A stretch of DNA of 10,979 nucleotides from Firmicutes bacterium UBA3871 (GCA_002392265.1 DGGP01000020.1:1-10979); one strand, 5' to 3'; positions 1-7,243 are shown, counted from the first letter of the stretch. The notes: generated by a model not told the origin, from the letters alone. Translations and numbers: made by a program.

Positions 1-1109
1 AGGTTCTGGTTGATGTTTGCCATGATACCCATCTTCATGAGTGCCATGATGGCTGTGGCTGTCGAGCACTTTGTCTGCTCGCAAAAGCCCGCAACCGTGA
101 TAGGTACGGTAATTACAACGGTACCTGTTGGCAGCTCTTCCATATTGATTGTCGGCTCTTCTACAACCTTCTTTTCCTTCTTTACATGCTTCTTTGGCTT
201 TTCTGCCTTTTCAAGCGACTGCTTGTCAAGCTTTGCAAACTTATCTCTTTCCTTGTCCTTGCCTCTGCCGTGCTCGTCACGCTTTCCGCGTGCGCCGCCT
301 CTGTTATCGCGATTATCGCGGTTGTCGCGAGTATCTCTGCTGTCACGACTGTCGCGCGCCTCACGGTGAGGTCTTTCGGAAGTCGCGCCCGACGCACCCG
401 GTGCGCTCTGACGCTGGCGAACAGGTGCAGGTGCCGGCTTTGGCTTGTCCGCCTGCTTTGGCTTTTCGGCAGGCTTTGCCTGAGGTGCCGGCTTTGGCTG
501 CTCGGAAGCCTTTGAGATAATCTTTAATGTCATCGGCTCATCGTCAAGCTGCTTCTTCGGTGCAGTCTCCGCCTTTGGTGCAGGCTTTGCTTCTGCCTTC
601 GGAGCCTCCTGTGCAGTCTGAGCTGCCTTTGCTTCGGCCTGTGCTGCCTGAGCTGCCGCTGCTTCCTTTTCTCTTTCCTCGTTTGACTTGTAAGCCACCG
701 GCTTTCCGGCAGGAAGCGCCACCTTTGGTCTTACTTCCTGATTTGCCTTTGTCGCTTTGTTCTGCTCGTAGGAGACCGGTCTTCCCATTGGAGGAAGCTT
801 CTTTGCGGCTCCTGCAGGCGCAGGTGCGGGCGCTACAGGCGGCATTTTGATGTTTGCTGCCTTTACGACAACCTTTGGCTCCTGCTCTGCTTCTTCGTTC
901 TTTTTAGGCGTCACCTTTACGATTTTCGGTGTGCCTGCAGCATCTTCAGCCGCTTTCTTTGGGTTGAAAGCGTTTCTGAGCTTTTCCGCATCGGCGTCGC
1001 TGACATTGCTCTGCGCTGCCTTTGCTTCTATTCCGAGCTCTGCTGCCTTTTCAAGCAGAGCTTTACTGCTATTTAAATTCAATTCTTTCGCTAATTCGTG
1101 TATCTTCAT
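1..1109 (-). CDS. infB: Translation initiation factor IF-2, N-terminal part (cut by window edge)
   Basis: IF-2 is the GTPase that brings initiator fMet-tRNA to the 30S subunit. Only the first 369 codons are visible; the G domain and tRNA-binding domains lie off the left edge. Residues 1-50 (beginning MKIHELAKELNLNSSKALLE) form the first IF2_N helical subdomain. Residues about 50-320 are a low-complexity linker rich in Ala, Pro, Lys and Glu. Within it, residues 249-289 are an Arg-Asp repeat tract (RDSRDSRDTRDNRDNRDNR). Residues about 325-369 match the second IF2_N subdomain, ending in the typical MKMGIMANINQN. The start ATG at 1109 lies 4 bases after the stop of the upstream YlxR-L7Ae gene and has a strong AGAAGGAGGT site 11 bases before it, so the genes are co-transcribed and probably translationally coupled. 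The identity call rests on the two IF2_N segments plus operon position. Confidence 0.95.
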   Translation of the reverse strand, partial: MKIHELAKELNLNSSKALLEKAAELGIEAKAAQSNVSDADAEKLRNAFNPKKAAEDAAGTPKIVKVTPKKNEEAEQEPKVVVKAANIKMPPVAPAPAPAGAAKKLPPMGRPVSYEQNKATKANQEVRPKVALPAGKPVAYKSNEEREKEAAAAQAAQAEAKAAQTAQEAPKAEAKPAPKAETAPKKQLDDEPMTLKIISKASEQPKPAPQAKPAEKPKQADKPKPAPAPVRQRQSAPGASGATSERPHREARDSRDSRDTRDNRDNRDNRGGARGKRDEHGRGKDKERDKFAKLDKQSLEKAEKPKKHVKKEKKVVEEPTINMEELPTGTVVITVPITVAGFCEQTKCSTATAIMALMKMGIMANINQN

Positions 1110-1113
1110 TAAG

Positions 1114-1725
1114 CTAGAATACCTCCTTCTCTATTTCTGCCAATATACATTCCGCAAAGTGTTCATCGGTAACCGCGAAAACCGTTCTGCCGGATTTGCC
1201 CGTCATCTTTGAAAGATGATCGCCGCTTCCGTAGATTCTAAACGGCACACCGCTGCGCGAAGCCTCAAGCTGAAGCTTTTCCTTTGTGTTTTCGGCCGCA
1301 TCTGCTGCCACAATCACAAGCTTCGCACTGCCCTTTTTCATGCTGATACTGCATGTATCGCTGCCGCTTACTATCTTGCGGGCGCGAGCCGCAAAGCCGA
1401 GGTAGCTGTCCACCTTTGCAGGCTTTTCCGCAGACCTTTCTGCCTGCTTTTCGCCGCCAAGCATGGCTCTTGCAGCCGCAAGCAGCGCACTGACAGTTTC
1501 GCCGTCAAGCTCCATATGAAGACTGCGTCCCACAGCCCTTTTTTTATCCGCCATGGCTATGCAATCGAGGCTTTTGCAAAGGTAAATCCCTCTGCCGCTC
1601 TCGCGATCCGCCATGTCGATGACAGCTCTGCCGTCTCTGCCCGCTATTCGGATAAGCTCACTCTTTGGGAAGCTTTTTCCGCAGCCGCAGCATCTTCGCA
1701 TCGGTACATTGGTTCTTTCTCTCAT
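1114..1725 (-). CDS. Fused YlxR (RnpM)-L7Ae-type RNA-binding protein
   Basis: One 203-residue reading frame joins two proteins that are separate genes (ylxR and ylxQ) in Bacillus. Residues 1-85 are the YlxR/DUF448 domain: MRRCCGCGKSFPKSELIRIA near the start and GRGIYLCKSLDCIAMADKKR at about 44-63. In B. subtilis YlxR (RnpM) is reported as an RNase P modulator. Residues 104-203 are an L7Ae/L30e-like domain (VDSYLGFAARARKIVSGSDT, then KLVIVAADAAENTKEKL), the family of YlxQ, which binds kink-turn-like RNA. A charged Ala/Glu/Lys linker (about 86-103) joins them. The start lies 9 bases after the nusA stop, with AGGAG inside the nusA tail; Met9 is a weaker alternative. Position between nusA and infB matches the family. 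The fusion could in principle be a lost stop, but both domains look intact. Confidence 0.9.
   Translation of the reverse strand: MRERTNVPMRRCCGCGKSFPKSELIRIAGRDGRAVIDMADRESGRGIYLCKSLDCIAMADKKRAVGRSLHMELDGETVSALLAAARAMLGGEKQAERSAEKPAKVDSYLGFAARARKIVSGSDTCSISMKKGSAKLVIVAADAAENTKEKLQLEASRSGVPFRIYGSGDHLSKMTGKSGRTVFAVTDEHFAECILAEIEKEVF
1121..1130 (-). promoter_or_regulatory. infB ribosome binding site inside the end of the upstream gene
   Basis: AGAAGGAGGT, almost fully complementary to the 16S 3' end, sits inside the last codons (Lys-Glu-Val) of the YlxR-L7Ae gene, 11 bases before the infB ATG. This fixes the infB start and suggests coupling to translation of the upstream gene. Confidence 0.8.
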
Positions 1726-1734
1726 TCTCTGTTT

Positions 1735-2880
1735 TTACTCCTCTACTTCCACGATCTCACTCTCGGAAGGTTCTTCGGGGTATTCTGCGATATCTTCGCC
1801 ATCTGCGTCGTCTGCGCCGTCGTAATTCTCAAAGTACTGAGTGTGCGACTTGATGTCAATCTTCCATCCGCACAGCTTTGCGGCAAGGCGAACGTTCTGG
1901 CCTTCTTTACCTATTGCAAGCGAAAGCTGATAGTCAGGAACTACAACAGTTGCTGCCTTTTCGGTATCGCTTACTATAACCTGCTCCACCTTTGCCGGTG
2001 AGAGCACGGAAGCAATCAGCTCTGCCGGGTCGTCAGACCATACGATGATATCTATCTTTTCGCCGCCAAGCTCGTCAACGATGGTCTGCACTCTGTTGCC
2101 TCTAGGGCCTACACAGCTGCCTACCGGGTCAACGTTCTCGTCGTCGGTGTAAACTGCAATCTTTGTTCTCGAGCCTGCTTCGCGGGCGATGTTCTTGATA
2201 ACTACAACGCCGTCCTCGATTTCAGGAACTTCTCTTTCGAAAAGTCTTCTCACCAGGCCCGGGTGGCTGCGTGAAAGGAACACCTGAGGTCCCTTGTTGG
2301 TGCGGCGCACGTCCATGATGTAAACCTTTATGCGCTGGTCTACCTGGTAGTGCTCGCCCGGCACTTGCTCGGATGCGGAAAGGATGCCTTCCTCGTCACG
2401 ACCGAGGTTTACGAAAATTGTGTTGCCGGAGATGCGCTGAACTGTGCCTGTGATCAGCTCGCCTTGTCTTTGGCTGTATTCGTCGTAGGTCATGCCTCTT
2501 TCAGCTTCGCGGATGCGCTGCAGAACTACCTGCTTTGCAGTCTGAGCCGCAATTCTGCCGAATTCCTTTGGTCTTACCTGCCACTCGATGATGTCGCCGA
2601 CTTCATATCTGGAGTCGTACTCTCTGGCATCCTCGAGAGAAATCTGGCAAAGCTCGTCCTCGACCTCCTCTACTACATCTCTACGCATAAAGATATCGAT
2701 TTCACCGCTTTCTCTGTCAAAGTTTACGCGAACATTCTGTGATGTTCCGTAATTCTTTTTGTAAGCGGATACGAGTGCAGATTCAATCGCTTCAATCAGA
2801 ACCTCTTTGGATATGTGTTTGGTTCTTTCGACTTCCTCTATTGCATCGATAAAGGTGATTTCCTTTTTTTCCTGTTTCAT
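1735..2880 (-). CDS. nusA: Transcription termination/antitermination factor NusA
   Basis: NusA binds RNA polymerase and nascent RNA, promoting pausing and modulating termination and antitermination. The 381-residue protein shows the N-terminal polymerase-binding domain (about 1-130, with FIDAIEEVERTKHISKEVL near the start) and an S1 domain at about 138-205 (GELITGTVQRISGNTIFVNLG). KH1 follows at about 225-295 with GPRG at 258-261, then KH2 at about 296-348 with GKEG at 324-327. The last 30 residues are strongly acidic. It stops after KH2, as NusA does in Firmicutes, without the acidic repeats of E. coli NusA. The start was set at the ATG at 2880 because AAAGGAG precedes it by 5-6 bases; an in-frame ATG at 2943 would add 21 residues unlike the family and lacks such a site. 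Upstream is rimP, downstream the YlxR-L7Ae gene. Confidence 0.97.
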   Translation of the reverse strand: MKQEKKEITFIDAIEEVERTKHISKEVLIEAIESALVSAYKKNYGTSQNVRVNFDRESGEIDIFMRRDVVEEVEDELCQISLEDAREYDSRYEVGDIIEWQVRPKEFGRIAAQTAKQVVLQRIREAERGMTYDEYSQRQGELITGTVQRISGNTIFVNLGRDEEGILSASEQVPGEHYQVDQRIKVYIMDVRRTNKGPQVFLSRSHPGLVRRLFEREVPEIEDGVVVIKNIAREAGSRTKIAVYTDDENVDPVGSCVGPRGNRVQTIVDELGGEKIDIIVWSDDPAELIASVLSPAKVEQVIVSDTEKAATVVVPDYQLSLAIGKEGQNVRLAAKLCGWKIDIKSHTQYFENYDGADDADGEDIAEYPEEPSESEIVEVEE

Positions 2881-2911
2881 TTTTTCTCCTTTCGGGATAT
2901 ACTGCTTTTTT

Positions 2912-2947
2912 ATATAGGTGCGCAGGCTGTGGGGCTTGCGCATATAT
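2912..2947 (-). other. Hairpin between rimP and nusA
   Basis: The 111-base gap between rimP and nusA holds an inverted repeat. An inner arm (TGCGCAAGC / GCCTGCGCA in transcript sense) gives 9 positions with one A-C mismatch and a 6-base loop. An outer 5-bp AT arm (ATATA/TATAT) is separated from it by a 2-base bulge. No T-run follows on the minus strand, so it is not an ordinary terminator. It could be an RNA processing or attenuation element, or have no role. Confidence 0.45.
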
Positions 2948-2991
2948 GTCTGTTTTGGTGCGGGCCGTTGTGGTCGGCGTGGCTGCCGGTG

Positions 2992-3567
2992 TTAGAAGAT
3001 GACCGAAAGCCTTACCGTTTTAACCTGCTGTAGTGGAATGCTGCGGCGCACGGTTTCGCCAATTTTCGGCTTCATGCCCTTCTTTGGCGGAGGTATGATA
3101 GGTGTCTCCTCGATTACCAAGGTCTTTGCGGAGGCTTCGCTGTCTGTGCCTGCAGTGTCGCCTGCATCTTCAAGTCCGATAAGCGTGACTTCCTCGAAGG
3201 CTTTGCGGCCTTCAAAGGCTTGCTTTAGGGTGATGTCTATCTGTCTGCCTGCGAAGCGGCGGTAATCGTCATCGCGGATGAACTCTCTGTCCATGCCGGG
3301 TGAGCTGACCTCGAGGTAATAGTTTTCCTCTATCGGGTCAAGCCTGTCAAGCTCGCCGCTGAGGTACTCGCTGACAAGCGCACAGTCGTCGCTGCCGACG
3401 TAGGTTTCCGGCTCGCCCGGAGCAGGCTCCGGTTTTTCTATGTAGACTCTGAGGTAGCGCTCACCATCCTCCTTTACGTATTCGACCTTGTAGAGCTCGA
3501 GCCCGTTTGCCGGCAGGAACTCCTTCAGGATATTCGCAATCAGCTCCGCAATATCTGCTTTCGCCAT
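2992..3567 (-). CDS. rimP: Ribosome maturation factor RimP
   Basis: RimP helps 30S subunit maturation. The signature lies at about residues 75-97 (LDPIEENYYLEVSSPGMDRE), matching the family's YxLEVSSPGxDR core. The N-terminal alpha/beta domain spans about 1-95, with LKEFLPANGLELYKVEYVKE near the start. The C-terminal Sm-like beta domain ends in RRSIPLQQVKTVRLSVIF. At 191 residues it is longer than the usual 150-160: an acidic then Pro/Lys-rich insert (about 133-168, including PIIPPPKKGMKPKIGE) interrupts the C-terminal domain. The second of two adjacent ATGs (3567) was chosen because it puts 5 bases between the start and the GGAGG; the first (3570) leaves only 2. First gene of the operon, directly behind a repeat-containing leader. 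Confidence 0.95.
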   Translation of the reverse strand: MAKADIAELIANILKEFLPANGLELYKVEYVKEDGERYLRVYIEKPEPAPGEPETYVGSDDCALVSEYLSGELDRLDPIEENYYLEVSSPGMDREFIRDDDYRRFAGRQIDITLKQAFEGRKAFEEVTLIGLEDAGDTAGTDSEASAKTLVIEETPIIPPPKKGMKPKIGETVRRSIPLQQVKTVRLSVIF

Positions 3568-3570
3568 CAT

Positions 3571-3580
3571 TTCCTCCTTT
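3571..3580 (-). promoter_or_regulatory. rimP ribosome binding site abutting the tandem repeat
   Basis: AAAGGAGGAA in transcript sense, with GGAGG 5 bases before the ATG at 3567. The last 35-bp repeat unit ends within a few bases of it. The sequence across the boundary (GGAAAAGGAGGAAAT) resembles the repeat's own continuation (GGAAAAAAGGCGAATTT), so the site either interrupts the repeat or was derived from it. Confidence 0.75.
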
Positions 3581-3581
3581 T

Positions 3582-3706
3582 CCAATCTGGGGACAGGCAC
3601 CAAATTCGCCTTTTTTCCAATTTGGGGACAGGCACCGAATTCGCCTTTTTTCCAATTTGGGGCACGTCCCTAAATTCGCCTTTTGGGAAGTTTGGGGACA
3701 GGTCCC
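3582..3706 (-). repeat. Four 35-bp tandem repeats with REP-like cores in the rimP leader
   Basis: Read on the plus strand, units begin at 3582, 3617, 3652 and 3687, with an exact 35-base period. The shared frame is CCAATTTGGGG, a 9-base variable core, then AAATTCGCC and TTTTTT. The cores are ACAGGCACC twice, CACGTCCCT, and ACAGGTCCC in the most diverged unit; the last unit's GGGACAGGTCCC is a short hairpin. Units 1 and 2 differ at only a couple of positions. GGGGACAGGCACC-type sequences recall REP elements associated with IS200-like (Y1) transposases. There are no spacers, so this is not a CRISPR array. The repeats are transcribed as part of the operon leader if the promoter at 3773-3801 is used. 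Confidence 0.85.
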
Positions 3707-3723
3707 AGCGTGGTGCAAATTGA

Positions 3724-3747
3724 AAGAGTGGACTGATGTCCACTCTT
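3724..3747 (-). terminator. Perfect 10-bp hairpin in the rimP leader, possible terminator or attenuator
   Basis: AAGAGTGGAC and GTCCACTCTT form a perfect 10-bp stem with a 4-base loop. On the minus strand it is followed by TCAATTTGC, only a weak U-tract. It lies downstream of the FecR gene's stop and also downstream of the predicted rimP promoter. It could therefore be the end of the FecR transcript, a leader attenuator, or both. Terminator function is uncertain. Confidence 0.45.
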
Positions 3748-3772
3748 AAGTCTTACCTTATTCGCTTTGTCT

Positions 3773-3801
3773 ATAATATCACAGAAATCGCAGAATGTCA
3801 A
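3773..3801 (-). promoter_or_regulatory. Sigma-A-type promoter of the rimP-nusA-infB operon
   Basis: On the minus strand TTGACA (3796-3801) is a perfect -35. It is separated by exactly 17 bases from TATTAT (3773-3778), which matches the -10 consensus at five of six positions. Transcription would start near 3766, giving a leader of about 200 nt before rimP. The promoter lies between the FecR gene's stop (3815) and the leader hairpin. Confidence 0.8.
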
Positions 3802-3814
3802 ATGTTTTGAGGAA

Positions 3815-6800
3815 TTACTGTGCTGTAAATGTTCCGTTACGATGAGGGAATGTGATTTCCACAAAGTGACCATCGCTATTTAACTCACTGTTATCTCCTG
3901 TTACAAAGAACGAGCCTCGAGGGAAATCGCCGTTTGCACTATCGTGGAATACTCTGTTGTCCCCGTCAAGCCTTGCGCCGAGGACCGTGCCGCCACCCGA
4001 GTAGGTGCAGAGTACTATGCCTTCTGAAACAGTTTCAAGGGAATTGCCTGACTGATCAATTGGCTCAAAACGGTAATTCCCGTCGTAACTTATTCTTTCC
4101 GTTCCCTGCACGCTGAAAATTGCACGAGCACGCAGTGCAACCTTTGTTGTCGTATTTTCAGGCTCAACCGAATCGCTTGTAATGGTGCGTCTCAAAGCTC
4201 CGCCCCAAAGCTTCATCGTGCCGCCGCTTTCAACTCCATATGTCGTGCGACCGCCTGTCAGACTCGAATTGCTGTTAAGCTTGATTTCTCTCCTGTCCCA
4301 AATCATGCCGCCATCATATTGCTCCAAGGTGCCGCCGCTGAAAATTTTTATTGGGTCAAGGCTGCCTGTTGCAGCAGCACTGATATAAATCTTGCCATAG
4401 TTTTGGACATCGCCATATATTTGCATTTGATATCCTAACGTAAATTCACCGGAATTTATGAACGTAGCCTTTGAAGCGATATAAATACTTTGCACATTTT
4501 CAAGCTGAGTTTCCACATCACTTTCATTTGAACCCAGCTTTATATAAAGTTCGCCGTTTGTACCGGTTGCATTTGTATTTACAAATCCGCTATTACTCCA
4601 GCTGAACCCTGCTCCGGAAATGAAAACAGCTCTGTTGAAGCTACCCGTATTAATGATCATATCATTACTAATCGGCTTTACCTCATCGCCCGTATCAATA
4701 TACACGCTCGCATAAGATGTCGTATTCGCAAGAACGGCGACTATGTCTTCGATAGTGCAGCCTGCTTCGCGTCTTTCCGTATCGCCCTTGAAATATTTGT
4801 CGTAGACAGGAATCGGCGGTGCATCCGAACTGGTCGGATCCGCCTGGTTGCCGTTTGCGACAAAAGCTATATCATATTCGGTGCGGTCAGCCCACCGCCC
4901 CTGAGAGAAGAACGAACCGTCAACTTCGCTCGGTCCCGCAGAGCCGGTATTCCCGCCCGTATTGCCCTGCGAATCATCTATCAAGGTGTATTCATAGCTG
5001 CTACCGCCCGGATAATAGAAATTGTCGGTCTGGCTTACTACCGGACGGTTGTCCTGCCCGGGTACGCTAAGTCTGATCCCCTCAACAAGCAGCGAATACC
5101 CGGTTTGCGTCTGCGCAGGGCCGCTGTTCATAAATGCTCCGTACGGCATAAACTCAATTTCCTCAGTGCCATAGCCGCTTACTGTATCGTAATACACCTC
5201 CGTATACTCTCCGCCCATTGTCGTACAGAATGAAGGTCTTGCCGGACCCTGCCTGAAAATTGCTGCCGTGCTGACATAGCTTGCACCCGGTGTGGCCACT
5301 TCAGGCATGTCATGGCTTCCGCCGCTCACATACCATACAACCTCAAGAGGCGCGCGCGTGATTGACACGTCAAAGTCGCCCTCGTGTCTATCGGTATAAT
5401 TGTCATTCTTTACCGCAAAGTAATAATATGTCCCGCTGTCGCTTACATTCGTAACCTCATGCCCGGTCATCAGGTCATCGTTCATGCGACCGGTTTCTAT
5501 TTGGCCTATGGCCTCCATGACAATTCCCAGAGCCTCATCATCACTGTAGTCACCCTCAGATAATGAATCCACCGCTGCATCATATACCGCTCTGAGGCTT
5601 TCATAAACCTCCATGTCGTTGGAATCACTTGCTTTGAATACCCAGATGCTGTACTGCTCCTTCTGCTCGCTAGGTGCACTCTCTAAAACATCATGCGCTG
5701 CGCCATCGTACACGCCCGTATATCCTCTAAGCCAGCCCTCCTGCTGTGATGTGCCGCCCGAATGACTGCTGCCGCCGCCGGAACTGCCCGAAGGTGTGTC
5801 GCTTACTGTAACGCCGCCGCCCTCAAATGTGACGCGGCCTGCATCGATGCTACCGCCTGCTTGCACGCTTACATTATCAAATACGCTCGCGGAAGCTGCG
5901 CCGCCTACGTTACCGCTGCCCGCATCGGTCTTTGCGCCTTCGATTGTCTGTGCCGCTGCTTCGGTCTGCTGCACGGCCTGCTGCTCTTCGTTTGCAATTT
6001 GCGCATCAAGTGCCTGCCCGTCAGAGGCTTGTGCAGTAAGCTGTTCCTTTACAGTATCGGCAATTCCGAGGCTTGTTAGGCTATCGCCTGCCGCAGCAAC
6101 GATCTGCTCCGTCGGCGCGCTAAGCGCTGTGCCTACCGAAACGCCGCCCTTGATTGCAGCTTGTTCGAGAATTGCTCTGGCTGCGAATGCATTAAGCTCC
6201 GCTGCACCTTTAATGATAACCTGCGCGCCGGCTGTGCCATCTCCAATCTGCGGTATAACTGTCGTATTACTTGTAGCTCCGATTCCAAGCCCAAGCAGCT
6301 GTGCCGGTTTCGATGCCCCGCTGACTGAAAGGCTGCTGCCTGCGCTAACTCTTTCGGTCGCAGTACGAGCTGAGCTCATCTTCGTCTCGGTCACGCCGGA
6401 ATAAAGATTAAAAATAGTTGTTGTGTCACTGGACACTAAATACACGGAATCCCCACCGGACTTTTTACGCTGAACCTTGATATCGCCGCTGGTTCCGCGG
6501 ATTCCGGTTGTCAGGTTGCTCGTCTTCATGTTCATCGATTCGCTCCCGCTGAGCTTTTTATCGACATCAAAAAAGACTTCACCGCTTTTTATGTTTATTT
6601 CAATCTTTTTGCCCGATTTTTCGATTTTAACCTTTGTGCTCTGGCCGAGCTTTATGGCTTTCGCATCATCGAGGCTGATGTAGCAATACGAAGCTGCCGC
6701 AGTCTTTACGGTGTAGCCTGAAAGAAGCTTTGTGCCATCGCTCGGTGTAATATCTTTGCCCTTCTCGGTCGTGATCTTTACTGTACCGCTCACGCCCGCA

Positions 6801-6922
6801 ATTTTCATTACAGTCGCGCTCGCAACTTCACCGGTGCCTGCAGAGCCCGCCGCAAAAGCGGAGCCTGCGCCGAAAGTAAACACCAGTGCCAAAGTAAGCA
6901 TTAGACATAATAGTTTTCTCAT
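3815..6922 (-). CDS. Large secreted FecR-domain, YDG-module, beta-helix-like protein
   Basis: A 1035-residue exported protein of unknown function. Residues 1-25 are a signal peptide (MRKLL, hydrophobic core, AFA then AG) with no lipobox. Residues about 44-150 form a FecR domain: VSGTVKITTEKGK, LSGYTVKTAAASYCYISLDD, IKSGEVFFDV, TGIRGTSGDI. An Ala/Gln-rich stretch (234-334) and a Gly/Ser linker (about 378-393) follow. A module at about 396-530 runs from WLRGYTGVYDGAAHDV to SGTYYYFAVKN and ITRAPLEVVWY, resembling MBG/YDG bacterial Ig-like repeats. The C-terminal region (about 669-1035) has beta-helix-like INSG and NYGKI turns and is homologous to the gene at 8065. The start at 6922 has GGAGG 8 bases upstream; the ATG at 6955 would spoil the signal peptide. 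No LPXTG, SLH or C-terminal anchor helix is visible, so attachment to the cell is unclear. FecR domains sense signals in Gram-negative anti-sigma factors; no sigma gene is visible here. Confidence 0.85.
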   Translation of the reverse strand: MRKLLCLMLTLALVFTFGAGSAFAAGSAGTGEVASATVMKIAGVSGTVKITTEKGKDITPSDGTKLLSGYTVKTAAASYCYISLDDAKAIKLGQSTKVKIEKSGKKIEINIKSGEVFFDVDKKLSGSESMNMKTSNLTTGIRGTSGDIKVQRKKSGGDSVYLVSSDTTTIFNLYSGVTETKMSSARTATERVSAGSSLSVSGASKPAQLLGLGIGATSNTTVIPQIGDGTAGAQVIIKGAAELNAFAARAILEQAAIKGGVSVGTALSAPTEQIVAAAGDSLTSLGIADTVKEQLTAQASDGQALDAQIANEEQQAVQQTEAAAQTIEGAKTDAGSGNVGGAASASVFDNVSVQAGGSIDAGRVTFEGGGVTVSDTPSGSSGGGSSHSGGTSQQEGWLRGYTGVYDGAAHDVLESAPSEQKEQYSIWVFKASDSNDMEVYESLRAVYDAAVDSLSEGDYSDDEALGIVMEAIGQIETGRMNDDLMTGHEVTNVSDSGTYYYFAVKNDNYTDRHEGDFDVSITRAPLEVVWYVSGGSHDMPEVATPGASYVSTAAIFRQGPARPSFCTTMGGEYTEVYYDTVSGYGTEEIEFMPYGAFMNSGPAQTQTGYSLLVEGIRLSVPGQDNRPVVSQTDNFYYPGGSSYEYTLIDDSQGNTGGNTGSAGPSEVDGSFFSQGRWADRTEYDIAFVANGNQADPTSSDAPPIPVYDKYFKGDTERREAGCTIEDIVAVLANTTSYASVYIDTGDEVKPISNDMIINTGSFNRAVFISGAGFSWSNSGFVNTNATGTNGELYIKLGSNESDVETQLENVQSIYIASKATFINSGEFTLGYQMQIYGDVQNYGKIYISAAATGSLDPIKIFSGGTLEQYDGGMIWDRREIKLNSNSSLTGGRTTYGVESGGTMKLWGGALRRTITSDSVEPENTTTKVALRARAIFSVQGTERISYDGNYRFEPIDQSGNSLETVSEGIVLCTYSGGGTVLGARLDGDNRVFHDSANGDFPRGSFFVTGDNSELNSDGHFVEITFPHRNGTFTAQ

Positions 6923-6963
6923 TGTAAAATCCTCCGTTAACAGAGTGCACCCCAATTACGATA

Positions 6964-6992
6964 ATTATACAGCAAGTCCGAATAAAAAGCAA
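6964..6992 (-). promoter_or_regulatory. Probable promoter of the FecR-domain gene
   Basis: A perfect -10 TATAAT (6964-6969, minus strand) follows TTGCTT (6987-6992, three of six matches to the -35) with a 17-base spacer. Transcription would start near 6957, about 35 nt before the ATG at 6922. The ATG at 6955 would then be essentially at the RNA 5' end, supporting the later start. Confidence 0.6.
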
Positions 6993-7066
6993 AATCGATA
7001 TTCATAATAACCTGCTACCCATCTTCATCTTTGAGGTCACAGTTTGGGAGCTTTAAAAAACCGAAC

Positions 7067-7107
7067 CGGTTGACTCCAAATGCGATTTTTGCGTTTGGAG
7101 TCAACCG
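7067..7107. repeat. Long palindrome, copy 1 (GGTTGACTCCAAA family)
   Basis: A perfect 14-bp stem pairs 7067-7080 with 7094-7107, extendable inward by about 3 pairs around a T-rich loop. A second small stem (TTTTCAA at 7109-7115 with TTGAAAA at 7126-7132) adjoins it. The core recurs at 7244-7286. A T6 run lies about 8 bases past the stem on the minus strand and T-rich sequence follows on the plus strand, neither spaced like a classic terminator. Confidence 0.8.
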
Positions 7108-7243
7108 ATTTTCAATATTTTGCGTTTGAAAACGCTATTCGCTGCTGTTATTAGTTATTTTTGGTATTTTATTACTGTTAATTTTCCCCTTTGCTGACTG
7201 ATTATTGAATTTCAAAGCTTTATTTCCACCTATTTCGCAATTT

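Noticed and set aside
10..850. Several plus-strand reading frames
   Set aside because: Low-complexity shadows of the infB linker; no start signals.
1216..2001. 261-codon plus-strand reading frame
   Set aside because: It lies opposite nusA and the YlxR-L7Ae gene, both well supported; no ribosome binding site and no recognisable protein.
3582..3706. Regular 35-bp repeats as a CRISPR array
   Set aside because: Units are directly tandem with no unique spacers, and no cas gene is visible.
3461..3718. 85-codon minus-strand frame rich in repeated Cys-Pro and Lys-Lys
   Set aside because: It is only translation of the 35-bp tandem repeats running into rimP in another frame.
5796..6404. 202-codon plus-strand reading frame
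   Set aside because: Antisense shadow of the FecR-domain gene; its Ala/Ser/Pro/Cys-rich content reflects the complement of that gene's Ala/Gly-rich codons.
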